Assembly: GCF_900637635.1 (NCBI RefSeq)
Contig: NZ_LR134383.1
Coordinates: 950,501-1,014,500 of the forward strand
Length of the DNA: 64,000 nt
From: Legionella jordanis
Lineage (GTDB): Bacteria > Pseudomonadota > Gammaproteobacteria > Legionellales > Legionellaceae
Reading direction: 5' to 3'
In this document: positions 19,570 through 27,637 of the stretch, one piece after another
Numbering within the stretch: the first letter of the stretch is position 1
Layout of the letters: each line of letters opens with the position of its first letter
The notes under the pieces: model-generated
What the model saw: only the letters and a program-made list of their open reading frames with translations
What the model was told of the DNA's origin: nothing
Databases searched by the model: none
Position numbers and translations under genes: made by a program

Positions 19570-20042
19570 TGGATGCACAAAAAACCAGATTAATGAGGCT
19601 CCTTGGAATAAAAGAGCAAACAACCAAACTTGCACTGGGTAATTTAGTTCGAGCTCGTGAGCAATTTATAGCAGGTAAGATGCAACATGAGAAATTGCTT
19701 GAGTACCGGCGTGAATACTTAGAACAATTAAACAGTTTAGGGAACGCAGGTTGTAAGGTTGCCCACATTCGAAATCGTTTGGATTTCATTAATCAATTGG
19801 ATCGCGCCTTGGGTCAACTAGCTCAGCAGTTGGCTCATCTGGCTAAACAAAGAACGCATTTCGAGCAACTTTATTTTCAAGCGAAATCACAAGAAGATGT
19901 AGTAAAATCATTATTGGAAAAGCTCGAAAAGCGAGAAAAAATGAAAGAAAATCGGCGAAATCAGAAAGAAAATGATGAGTACGCACAAAAGCAGTGGTAT
20001 AGTAAAAGCTCTATGATTAATTCGAACAAACGCGGTGAATAA
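19569..20042 (+). CDS. fliJ: Flagellar export chaperone FliJ
   Basis: FliJ is a coiled-coil protein that sits in the FliI hexamer like the F1 gamma subunit and escorts export chaperones. The 157-residue product is almost wholly helical and basic, with long heptad-like stretches (LEYRREYLEQLNSLG, FEQLYFQAKSQEDVVKSLLEKLEKREKMKENRR). Its position after fliI supports the call. Start and end both overlap neighbours (1 nt with fliI, 8 nt with the next gene). Confidence 0.87.
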   Translation: MDAQKTRLMRLLGIKEQTTKLALGNLVRAREQFIAGKMQHEKLLEYRREYLEQLNSLGNAGCKVAHIRNRLDFINQLDRALGQLAQQLAHLAKQRTHFEQLYFQAKSQEDVVKSLLEKLEKREKMKENRRNQKENDEYAQKQWYSKSSMINSNKRGE

Positions 20043-23000
20043 ATTTTTGAAACGTTGCTGGATGCCTTTAGCTATCCTTATTATTACCGCCGCGGTAATT
20101 TCAAGCCTTTTTCGGGCATTAACACCTTGGGCAACGCAATATAAGAGTGAAGTAGAACAGCACTTATCTACGATATTAGGTGGTCCTGTAACCATTAATA
20201 CCATGGAAACAGGCTGGTATTGGTTTGAACCCGTTGTCAAATTGAATCAGGTTGAGGTGCTGAGTGACTCCAAGTCTGTGCTAAAATTGGACAAACTGCT
20301 TGTTGGAATTGATCTGTTTAGTTCGCTTTGGCACTGGCAGATACAGCCTGGTGTTTTATTGATTGATGATTTACACCTGAGTGTGCACCAAACTTCCCAT
20401 GGCTGGCAGCTCGATGGGTTTACAAATAGTCAAAACATGGCATTGGATGCTGAGAGTTTAAAACCCATTTTCGCCTGGATTCTGGCACAGCAAAAAATAA
20501 TGCTGAAAAATGTTTCAGCTCAGATACATCTTAAAGATGGCAGCTTAATATCCCTCAAAGATTTAAACCTTGCAATTATTAACCGAGCGGGACGTTACCG
20601 CATTAAAGGAACCACTCATCTAGACCAAAGAATCCCCAGCCAATTTGAATTTTTGGCCAATCTCAAATTGGATGCAAATAGCCTCAATAAAGCCTCAGGC
20701 CAACTGTTTCTTTCCATTCAGGATTTTTTACCTGAGCAATGGCAAAAATTCATGCCGGAGTCCAGGTTTGAAGTTTCAGGTGGGGGTGGTGATTTGCAAA
20801 TGTGGGCTGATTTGAAAAATGGTCATTTCCAAACCGTTCAAGGAAGATTTAATTTCTCTCATTTACTGTTAACTGACAATAAAACAGAAAAAGATCAATT
20901 TATCCACAGTTTTAAAGCCAACTTAGCTTGGAAGCCTACTGATGAGGGTTGGCAATTGTCAGGAGATCATATTGGCTTACGGCTCAGTGGTACAACCTGG
21001 CCTGAAAATTCTTTTGTTTTAGACTACAAGAATTCACAAGACTATTTCATCTACGTCAAAAATATCCTTCTACAATCACTAATGAATATTGCTATACCCT
21101 GGCCTGATTCCATGCAACCTTTACTATCCCTGCAACCACATGGGGTGCTTCATGATACGCAGCTTAAAGCAGATGCCAATGGCGTTAATTATGCTCTAAG
21201 CCGGTTTGCAAACCTGGGATGGTTGCCCTCCAAAAAATATCCTGGTATGGAAAATTTATCCGGAGTTTTACACTGGCAGCCCAATGAAGGTCGTTTGGAA
21301 ATTGACAGCAAAGACAGCACGGTTTCCTATGACAACAAACCGCCTATTATCTTTAATCTAATCAATGCTGCCTTTGACTGGAAGGAACTGGATCAAGGTT
21401 TTCGCGTCAGCATGGAGCGCTTGATATTGAGTCATCCTAATCTGTTGCTTAGTGCTCAAGGTGTCGCGGATGAAGTATCAGGAAAAGGGATGGGGGCATT
21501 GCGCCTTAATGCGCAATTTTCTGCCAATCGTGCTGAAAAATGGCTTAGCTATTTGCCTAAGTTAGCCCAAAAACCCAAGCTCGAGCACTGGCTTAAACAG
21601 GATATTAAGCGCATTGAAAAGGCAACAGGAGAGTTAGTAATAAATGGAAATATGGCCGATTTTCCATTCGATAAGGAACAAGGAATCTTTTCTGTTAAAA
21701 GCTATTTATCAGGTGTGGAGTTAATTTTTGCACCCAAATGGCCAGTAACCAGACAAATAGATGCTTTTCTTAATATAGACAAGCGTAATCTTGAGGCCAA
21801 TATCCTTCATGCGAATCTTCAGGGAATCGAGGTGAGCGAAGGAAATTTGCGAATTGATGATCTAGGCCTTGATCGTGAAGTCTTACTCACTCATGCCAAA
21901 GCTGAGACTGATGCTAAAAAGGCGATGGTTTATGTGCAGCAGTCGCCACTTAGTAAAAAATTATCCGCATTAAAGAGATTAGAAATGAAGGGGCCTGTGG
22001 AATTGGATTTGCAGTTGGAGGCTCCTTTGTACCCCGAAAATGATGATATTTTGGCTTTGGGGAGCATTCAATTCAAAGGGAATAGCGTCAAGGTTCATCA
22101 TAGTCTCGATGATGTAGAATTAAAGAATTTAGCCGGTCATCTGCAATTTGATCAAGACAGTGTTCTTGGGAGTGATTTACAAGCCAGCATTTTGGGAAAC
22201 CCAATTAAGCTTCTCATAAAGTCCATACGTTCCCCAGTCCCAGCTACGGAAATTAAAATAAAGGGTGAGGCGGATGCCAAGGCTTTGCGTGAACGTTTTA
22301 AACTTCCTTTGTTGTCTTTTGTTCAAGGGGCTGTTTCATTGGAGGGATTGCTTACCCTTACAGACGCCCCGGGAGATCTGGATCATTTACAGATTCAAAG
22401 TTCCTTACAAGGATTAAGTGTGGATTTGCCTGCTCCTTTTGGCAAAGATAGACTGGCCTCCAGGCCATTGTTGATTAATATTGATTTTAATCCTGAGAAA
22501 GCCATTCGCCTGCGTTTCAACTACGATAACCAATTGAGAAGTGATTTGTGGTTTGCAGGTCATACAGGGGCTTTCAATTTGCAAAAAGGCAAATTGGTTG
22601 TCGGAAACCCCGGCTCTGACATACGGGAATCCCAGCATGGCGTGCAAGTTGTAGGCACCTTGTCTAATTTTGATTTGCAAGAATGGCTTAAGCTTAAGGA
22701 GAAAATCTCGAAATCAGCAGAACATAATGAGTTGGCAGATGTAATTAGTCTTATTAACATTAAATTGCAGTCAGCCAGAATTTTTAATCTGAACTATAAA
22801 GATTTAACGTTTAAAGCTATGAAACTCGATAAAGGGGAGTGGGGAGTCAACTTAAATCAAGAGCACGTGGTTGCGCATTTGCGCTACCACCCTGAGAGCA
22901 ATAGCATCAGAGGATTGGTGGAAAGGCTGCACCTGGATCAATTTAATCAAAACAGCCTTCTTTCTGAGCGGTCTCTCTCTAAATTATCACCCGGGGAAAT

Positions 23001-23835
23001 GCCAAACCTCGATTTAAGAGTGGCCTCTCTTAAGCTTAGGGATATTGATATTGGCAGTATGTCTCTTAAGACCACTGCTTTAAAAAACCAATGGCAAATC
23101 AATTCTTGCAAAATTAAGTCTCCTTTTTATGAGTTTAATGCTAAGGGGGATTGGTCTGCGCAAGGAAAAACTAACACCACCAGAGTTCAAGCCAACTTAG
23201 AGATTAATAATCTTGCTAAAGGTTTGGAAAAATGGAATGTTAGTCCGGTGGTCGAAGCAGATCGTGGAATAGTAAAGTTTCAGGGGGAGTGGCCTGGGGC
23301 TGTGTATGATTTCTCATTGGCCAAAGTGAATGGTGGCATGGGGATTAGCTTTAAAGATGGACGCATCACCAATTTAAGTCCGGAAACCGAGGAAAAATTA
23401 GGTTTGGGTAAGCTGCTTAGTATTTTAAGCTTGCAAACGATTCCCAGACGTCTGAAACTGGATTTCAGTGATCTGGCAGAGGGTGGTTATAGTTTTGATG
23501 AATTTAACGGTAGTTTTAACGTTGCCCATGGCGTTATGACAACCGAAGACAGCTACATCGATGGTCCGGTTGCATACGCCAGCATGAAAGGGAGTTTGGA
23601 TATTGCCAAGCAGTACTATGATTTGGATTTGAAAGTAAACCCGCATATTACGGCCAGTTTACCTGTAGTTGCTACCATAGCTGGTGGGCCTATTGCTGGT
23701 ATCGCCACTTGGGTAGCAAGCAAACTCATTAACAATGGCATGCAAAAAATCAGTGGCTATACCTACAAAATTACTGGACCCTGGAAGCAACCTGTAGTTC
23801 AGCAAGTTAAAATTTTTAAAAAACGAAAAGCTTGA
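20035..23835 (+). CDS. yhdP: AsmA-like protein YhdP (phospholipid transport bridge)
   Basis: YhdP, TamB and YdbH are giant inner-membrane-anchored proteins that form periplasmic bridges for phospholipids to the outer membrane. The 1266-residue product has one N-terminal membrane anchor (residues about 9-28, WMPLAILIITAAVISSLF). A very long beta-rich region follows with repeated GxLxF-type strands, and then the AsmA-like C-terminal end (GPWKQPVVQQVKIFKK). Length equals E. coli YhdP. A GTG at 20035, inside the last codons of fliJ, is the only good start, so translation is likely coupled to the flagellar operon. Confidence 0.88.
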   Translation: MNKFLKRCWMPLAILIITAAVISSLFRALTPWATQYKSEVEQHLSTILGGPVTINTMETGWYWFEPVVKLNQVEVLSDSKSVLKLDKLLVGIDLFSSLWHWQIQPGVLLIDDLHLSVHQTSHGWQLDGFTNSQNMALDAESLKPIFAWILAQQKIMLKNVSAQIHLKDGSLISLKDLNLAIINRAGRYRIKGTTHLDQRIPSQFEFLANLKLDANSLNKASGQLFLSIQDFLPEQWQKFMPESRFEVSGGGGDLQMWADLKNGHFQTVQGRFNFSHLLLTDNKTEKDQFIHSFKANLAWKPTDEGWQLSGDHIGLRLSGTTWPENSFVLDYKNSQDYFIYVKNILLQSLMNIAIPWPDSMQPLLSLQPHGVLHDTQLKADANGVNYALSRFANLGWLPSKKYPGMENLSGVLHWQPNEGRLEIDSKDSTVSYDNKPPIIFNLINAAFDWKELDQGFRVSMERLILSHPNLLLSAQGVADEVSGKGMGALRLNAQFSANRAEKWLSYLPKLAQKPKLEHWLKQDIKRIEKATGELVINGNMADFPFDKEQGIFSVKSYLSGVELIFAPKWPVTRQIDAFLNIDKRNLEANILHANLQGIEVSEGNLRIDDLGLDREVLLTHAKAETDAKKAMVYVQQSPLSKKLSALKRLEMKGPVELDLQLEAPLYPENDDILALGSIQFKGNSVKVHHSLDDVELKNLAGHLQFDQDSVLGSDLQASILGNPIKLLIKSIRSPVPATEIKIKGEADAKALRERFKLPLLSFVQGAVSLEGLLTLTDAPGDLDHLQIQSSLQGLSVDLPAPFGKDRLASRPLLINIDFNPEKAIRLRFNYDNQLRSDLWFAGHTGAFNLQKGKLVVGNPGSDIRESQHGVQVVGTLSNFDLQEWLKLKEKISKSAEHNELADVISLINIKLQSARIFNLNYKDLTFKAMKLDKGEWGVNLNQEHVVAHLRYHPESNSIRGLVERLHLDQFNQNSLLSERSLSKLSPGEMPNLDLRVASLKLRDIDIGSMSLKTTALKNQWQINSCKIKSPFYEFNAKGDWSAQGKTNTTRVQANLEINNLAKGLEKWNVSPVVEADRGIVKFQGEWPGAVYDFSLAKVNGGMGISFKDGRITNLSPETEEKLGLGKLLSILSLQTIPRRLKLDFSDLAEGGYSFDEFNGSFNVAHGVMTTEDSYIDGPVAYASMKGSLDIAKQYYDLDLKVNPHITASLPVVATIAGGPIAGIATWVASKLINNGMQKISGYTYKITGPWKQPVVQQVKIFKKRKA

Positions 23836-23876
23836 GTGAGGCTAGCTTCAGTCACGAAGGATGAATAGGATTTAAA

Positions 23877-24419
23877 ATGTGGGTGTCAATTTTTAAAAGT
23901 TATTGGAATGTGGCAACTTTTAAGGACAGTCCTGCCAATACACCTTATTCCAAAATTCTATTAGCCATAGTTTGCTTTTTATTTTTCCTATTAATCATAT
24001 GGCAATGGTTCATGTCTGACATGCAAGAGCATTTTGAAATGCTGGTGGCGATGTTGGCTGGAATCAGTTTAATTATTGCTTATTCGCTCTATACTTTCCT
24101 ATTGCTTAAGTTCAACGGCAAAGCGATGAGGTTAATACAGACACTGACGGCACTGTTAGCCAGTCATTTTGTCATCCATGTATTTGCAATTCCTTTATTA
24201 TTGATTGCACCAGCCTTAACTGCAGCCAGTTTAAATCACAGTTTGGCATTGGGATTAGCGACTATTTATCTTTTTGTAACTTTAACATTAACCCTTTGGC
24301 AATTTTTAGTGACGGCTCATATTTACAAATACGCATTAGAAATTGATAACCTCACCGCTATTTTGGCAAGTGTGGGTTTATTGGCTTGTAATATTTTAAC
24401 TGTTTCATTTTGGCGATGA
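23877..24419 (+). CDS. Hypothetical multi-pass inner-membrane protein
   Basis: A 180-residue protein of unknown function. Five hydrophobic segments are visible, near residues 26-46, 55-76, 86-108, 118-142 and 150-175, with short polar loops. The N-terminal text WVSIFKSYWNVATFKDSPANTPYS recalls small Yip1-like membrane proteins, but I cannot assign a family. AGGATTTAAA precedes the ATG. It lies 41 nt after yhdP and 7 nt before mpl, so it is probably co-transcribed with mpl. Confidence 0.75.
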   Translation: MWVSIFKSYWNVATFKDSPANTPYSKILLAIVCFLFFLLIIWQWFMSDMQEHFEMLVAMLAGISLIIAYSLYTFLLLKFNGKAMRLIQTLTALLASHFVIHVFAIPLLLIAPALTAASLNHSLALGLATIYLFVTLTLTLWQFLVTAHIYKYALEIDNLTAILASVGLLACNILTVSFWR

Positions 24420-24426
24420 GAAAATT

Positions 24427-25797
24427 ATGCATTTACACATCTTAGGTATTAGCGGCACTTTCATGAGCGCTTTGGCTATTTTAGCGAGAGAGGCAGGATT
24501 TGAGGTAAGTGGCTGTGATGCAAACTGCTATCCCCCGGTTAGTGATCTTTTAACGGCGAAAGGGATTGCCTGGTCAGAGGGTTATGAAGACAGCTCACAA
24601 GCCTTAAAATCCGATTGCGTGATTGTTGGTAATGCAATTAAAAGAGGCATGCCTGTATTGGAAGAGGTCTTGAATGCAGGAAAAAATTACATTTCTGGTC
24701 CCCAATGGCTGGCTGAAAATATATTGTCACGCTACCGTGTTTTAGCGGTTGCAGGCACACATGGAAAGACAACAACCACATCCATGCTCGCCTACATTCT
24801 TGAGCAGGCAGGGTTAAAGCCTGGATTTTTAATCGGAGGCGTTGCTTCTAATTTTAATACCAGTGCACAGTTGGGGAAAGGGGAGTGGTTTGTTATAGAA
24901 GCAGATGAGTACGACAGTGCATTTTTTGATAAAAGGCCGAAATTCATGCATTATCGACCTGAAGTGGCTATTTTAAACAATCTTGAATTTGATCATGCAG
25001 ATATTTACAGCAATCTAGAAGCCATTCAACAGCAATTTCATTACTATTTACGAACAATTCCGAGTAAAGGCTTGGTAATTAAACCCAAGAGAGATGAGGC
25101 TTTAAATGAGGTGCTGGCTCGAGCTGTCTTTTGCCCCGTAGAAGAGCTTTCTTTAAATGAAGATGCCAACTGGCGAGCTGAACTATTAGATGAAAGCGGA
25201 CAATCGTTTCGAGTTTGGCATAACTCAGCCCCTGTTGCCGTGGTGAACTGGCCTTTAATTGGCCAATTTAACGTGGAGAATGGTCTTGCAGCCATTGCAG
25301 CAAGTCATAGAGCCGGAGTTAGGCCAGAATTAGCAGCAGCTGCTCTGGCGGAGTTTAAACCCGTTAAGCGCCGTCTGGAAGTCAAATCAAATCGACATGG
25401 CATCACCGTTTACGATGATTTTGCTCATCACCCAACGGCCATTGCCAAAACCGTAAATGCTCTGAAAGAGAGTGGTCGTCATAAACGCATCCTGGCTGTT
25501 CTTGAGTTTGCATCTTACACCATGAAAACGGGCGTCCATGCACAAGAAATGCCTCAAGCTTTATCGCAGGTAAACAAGGCTTATGTTTTAAACCCTGAGC
25601 AGTTTAGCCTGGATAATGTGATAAACCAATGGCTTTGCCCTTTCCAAATCCTTTCAAGCAGTAATCAAATCGTAAAAGCGGTAGTTGATGAGGTTTGCCC
25701 AGGTGACGCAGTTTTAGTTATGAGTAATCGTGGCTTTGATAACATTCATCAAAAATTAGTGGCTGAAATTGATTTAAAATTCAACAATACGTTTTGA
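24427..25797 (+). CDS. mpl: UDP-N-acetylmuramate:L-alanyl-gamma-D-glutamyl-meso-diaminopimelate ligase
   Basis: Mpl joins recycled murein tripeptide to UDP-MurNAc, bypassing MurC, MurD and MurE in peptidoglycan recycling. The Mur ligase ATP site AGTHGKTTT is at residues 109-117. EADEYDSAFFDKRPKF and NNLEFDHADIY form the central domain, and DDFAHHPTAI starts the C-terminal domain. The DEYDSAFFDKRPKF text separates Mpl from MurC. Length 456 aa is typical of the family. It follows the 180-aa membrane protein by 7 nt. Confidence 0.95.
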   Translation: MHLHILGISGTFMSALAILAREAGFEVSGCDANCYPPVSDLLTAKGIAWSEGYEDSSQALKSDCVIVGNAIKRGMPVLEEVLNAGKNYISGPQWLAENILSRYRVLAVAGTHGKTTTTSMLAYILEQAGLKPGFLIGGVASNFNTSAQLGKGEWFVIEADEYDSAFFDKRPKFMHYRPEVAILNNLEFDHADIYSNLEAIQQQFHYYLRTIPSKGLVIKPKRDEALNEVLARAVFCPVEELSLNEDANWRAELLDESGQSFRVWHNSAPVAVVNWPLIGQFNVENGLAAIAASHRAGVRPELAAAALAEFKPVKRRLEVKSNRHGITVYDDFAHHPTAIAKTVNALKESGRHKRILAVLEFASYTMKTGVHAQEMPQALSQVNKAYVLNPEQFSLDNVINQWLCPFQILSSSNQIVKAVVDEVCPGDAVLVMSNRGFDNIHQKLVAEIDLKFNNTF

Positions 25798-25803
25798 TTC
25801 TAG

Positions 25804-25832
25804 TTGCAAATTCTTTGGCAGATTGTTATAAA
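25804..25832 (+). promoter_or_regulatory. Sigma-70-type promoter for the two orphan genes
   Basis: TTGCAA and TATAAA are separated by 17 bp, just after mpl and about 80 bp before the 85-aa gene. A small inverted repeat CTCAC/GTGAG (25872-25888) lies between promoter and gene. The promoter gives the orphan pair its own expression; strength is not tested. Confidence 0.5.
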
Positions 25833-25912
25833 AAAAGAAAGGAACCACGGATGATTGCTTTGGGCCAATCCACTCACACTTCAAGTGAGAAATGGTCTTC
25901 AAGGAGAGAACC

Positions 25913-26170
25913 ATGCCAAAATTTGAAAGTTTGCAACCTAATTTACAATCTTTCCTGGATTGGTTAAACGGAGAAAATACACAATATTTCCTCGCCTATC
26001 CTGACAATATGCCACAAAAAAAAAAGTTGAACTCTCATGATTCTAACCCATTGTTTCTAAGCGGCAGTAAGTATCAGTGGATATCCAAATTTTATTTGGA
26101 TGTTATAAATTTAATTAATTATTTTACTTGCTTGCAAGAGCAGTTCTGTCTCCTGCCTGGGAAGAAGTAA
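25913..26170 (+). CDS. Hypothetical protein, 85 aa
   Basis: Not recognised. The ATG at 25913 is chosen over one seven codons upstream because AAGGAGAG (25901-25908) lies at the right distance only from the former. The product begins MPKFESLQPNLQSFLDWLNG, is polar with a helix-like C-terminal half (FYLDVINLINYFTCLQEQF) and has no signal peptide. It precedes a 438-aa orphan by 49 nt and is probably co-expressed with it. A regulatory partner or chaperone of the larger protein is one possibility, but nothing in the sequence proves it. Confidence 0.6.
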   Translation: MPKFESLQPNLQSFLDWLNGENTQYFLAYPDNMPQKKKLNSHDSNPLFLSGSKYQWISKFYLDVINLINYFTCLQEQFCLLPGKK

Positions 26171-26219
26171 CACATCCCAGAATTTGCCAAGAAATAGAAA
26201 GGATTTTTAAGGAGATTAC

Positions 26220-27536
26220 ATGGGTTACCAAATGTTAAATTATACTATTTTCAAAAAGAACACTGAAGAATTACTACAGAAGTTCAATAATTATTGCCAG
26301 CGCTATCCTACAGAAAATTATGAAGTTCTTCGCCAGAAAGTTAGCGGGTTGCAAGAAAAATATATAGCAAAATCTCAAAAAGGAAAATCAGGATATTTTA
26401 GCAGCAGTGATACTCGTTTGCGTTGCGATCAACTCGCATGCATCAGTCAGTTGCTGCCTAAGTTGCCAGATCCGAAAACTGAAAAAGATGAAGAGAAACT
26501 AGAGAGTGCTGAGCAAATTCTCTTGGGTGCAATCATTTTTCGCTATCTACGTATTAAAAAGTCCTATGAGAACCCATTTTCTTTTTTTAAAACAGAAGAA
26601 GATTCTTATACTTTTCAAGTTCTGGATGAAGAATTTGACTTTAAAAACAAGCTGGATGAAGAAACAATTGTAAGTTGTTGTGAAGCCTATCAGCGATATC
26701 TACTGCAATCACTTCCTACTGGCAGTCAGAATGTTGGTGACCAATTTCCCTATATAGTGAAAAACAAGCACAAATTCTACAAAAATTTATCTGAAATTAT
26801 TAATGAAAGGAAACCTCAGGCGCAACCAATTAGAGCTCAGTTAAATGTTATTGATTTTGTATATTCTGTTTATGAGTCTTTAGAAAAAACCGAAGAGGCT
26901 GTTTGTGCAGTATTGCCTAAATTTAAAGCTATGGTGTGGCTAAAACTGGAAGAATTAGAAAGGGAGGGTAATAGCAAAGGCTATTTAACTTATGAAGAAT
27001 TGATTGTTCTTGCTAAGTCACTCAAACCAGCCCCGGAAGAGTGTGCCTTGGCCGGATTAATTTTGCTCTTCCCTGCTAAAATTTCCAAAGACAAGATTGA
27101 AGCCCTTGAAACTGGAGTTGTGGGTAATATTTCCTTTGATAAATATTTTGAACATGCTTTTGCTATTAGAAATAATTACTGCCTGTTAGGAGCTTATATT
27201 ATGGCTTTGGGCTTATGCGATAGCGGAACAGAAAAACTACTGATTGCTTTGAATGGAGCAATCAATGTTCTTGGTGAAAATCAATTGGATCTTTACACTA
27301 CCGAAATGGCTTTAAAAGCTTTAAGCGATTACACACGACGTCTACCCGTATCTGCTAGATTAACTTTTAGATGCCAGAGTTGGAGCAGAGTTCGAGGTGA
27401 AGAATCAATGCTTCAGGATTTAGACAATCGCCTGGTCAATGTTCGAAAAGAACTTGAAGAGATGGAAAGAAAAAGTTTGCTCGCTCAAGCCAGCCCTAAC
27501 AAAGAAAATGAGAGCCAGAATTTTAGTTATCAGTAG
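26220..27536 (+). CDS. Orphan protein, candidate Dot/Icm effector
   Basis: A 438-residue cytosolic-type protein with no family I recognise. It is rich in Lys/Glu helices. Residues 249-260 (EGNSKGYLTYEE) have the spacing of an EF-hand loop, though position 5 is Lys. The C-terminal 40 residues are helical and Glu/Lys/Ser-rich (RKELEEMERK, then SPNKENESQ), the kind of tail recognised by the Dot/Icm system. AAGGAGATTAC precedes the ATG. It has its own terminator and lies convergent to clpB. The effector idea is inference from composition, orphan status and likely organism. Confidence 0.7.
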   Translation: MGYQMLNYTIFKKNTEELLQKFNNYCQRYPTENYEVLRQKVSGLQEKYIAKSQKGKSGYFSSSDTRLRCDQLACISQLLPKLPDPKTEKDEEKLESAEQILLGAIIFRYLRIKKSYENPFSFFKTEEDSYTFQVLDEEFDFKNKLDEETIVSCCEAYQRYLLQSLPTGSQNVGDQFPYIVKNKHKFYKNLSEIINERKPQAQPIRAQLNVIDFVYSVYESLEKTEEAVCAVLPKFKAMVWLKLEELEREGNSKGYLTYEELIVLAKSLKPAPEECALAGLILLFPAKISKDKIEALETGVVGNISFDKYFEHAFAIRNNYCLLGAYIMALGLCDSGTEKLLIALNGAINVLGENQLDLYTTEMALKALSDYTRRLPVSARLTFRCQSWSRVRGEESMLQDLDNRLVNVRKELEEMERKSLLAQASPNKENESQNFSYQ

Positions 27537-27553
27537 GGTTTATTAAACCTTTT
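27537..27553 (+). terminator. Short hairpin with T-run after the 438-aa gene
   Basis: GGTTT-ATT-AAACC is followed directly by TTTTT, immediately after the stop codon. The stem is short, so this may be a modest rho-independent terminator. Confidence 0.45.
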
Positions 27554-27603
27554 TACCAATTCAGGTTTGCAATTATGAAAAAAGCTTAAACAACGTTGCC
27601 ACA

Positions 27604-27628
27604 AGGGATTCCGGGGGGCGGAATCCCT
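27604..27628. terminator. Strong hairpin between convergent genes (clpB end)
   Basis: AGGGATTCCG and CGGAATCCCT pair over 10 bp around a GGGGG loop, 10 nt beyond the clpB stop. It lies between two converging genes and probably blocks read-through in both directions; neither side has a pure T-tract. Confidence 0.6.
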
Positions 27629-27637
27629 GAAATTGTT

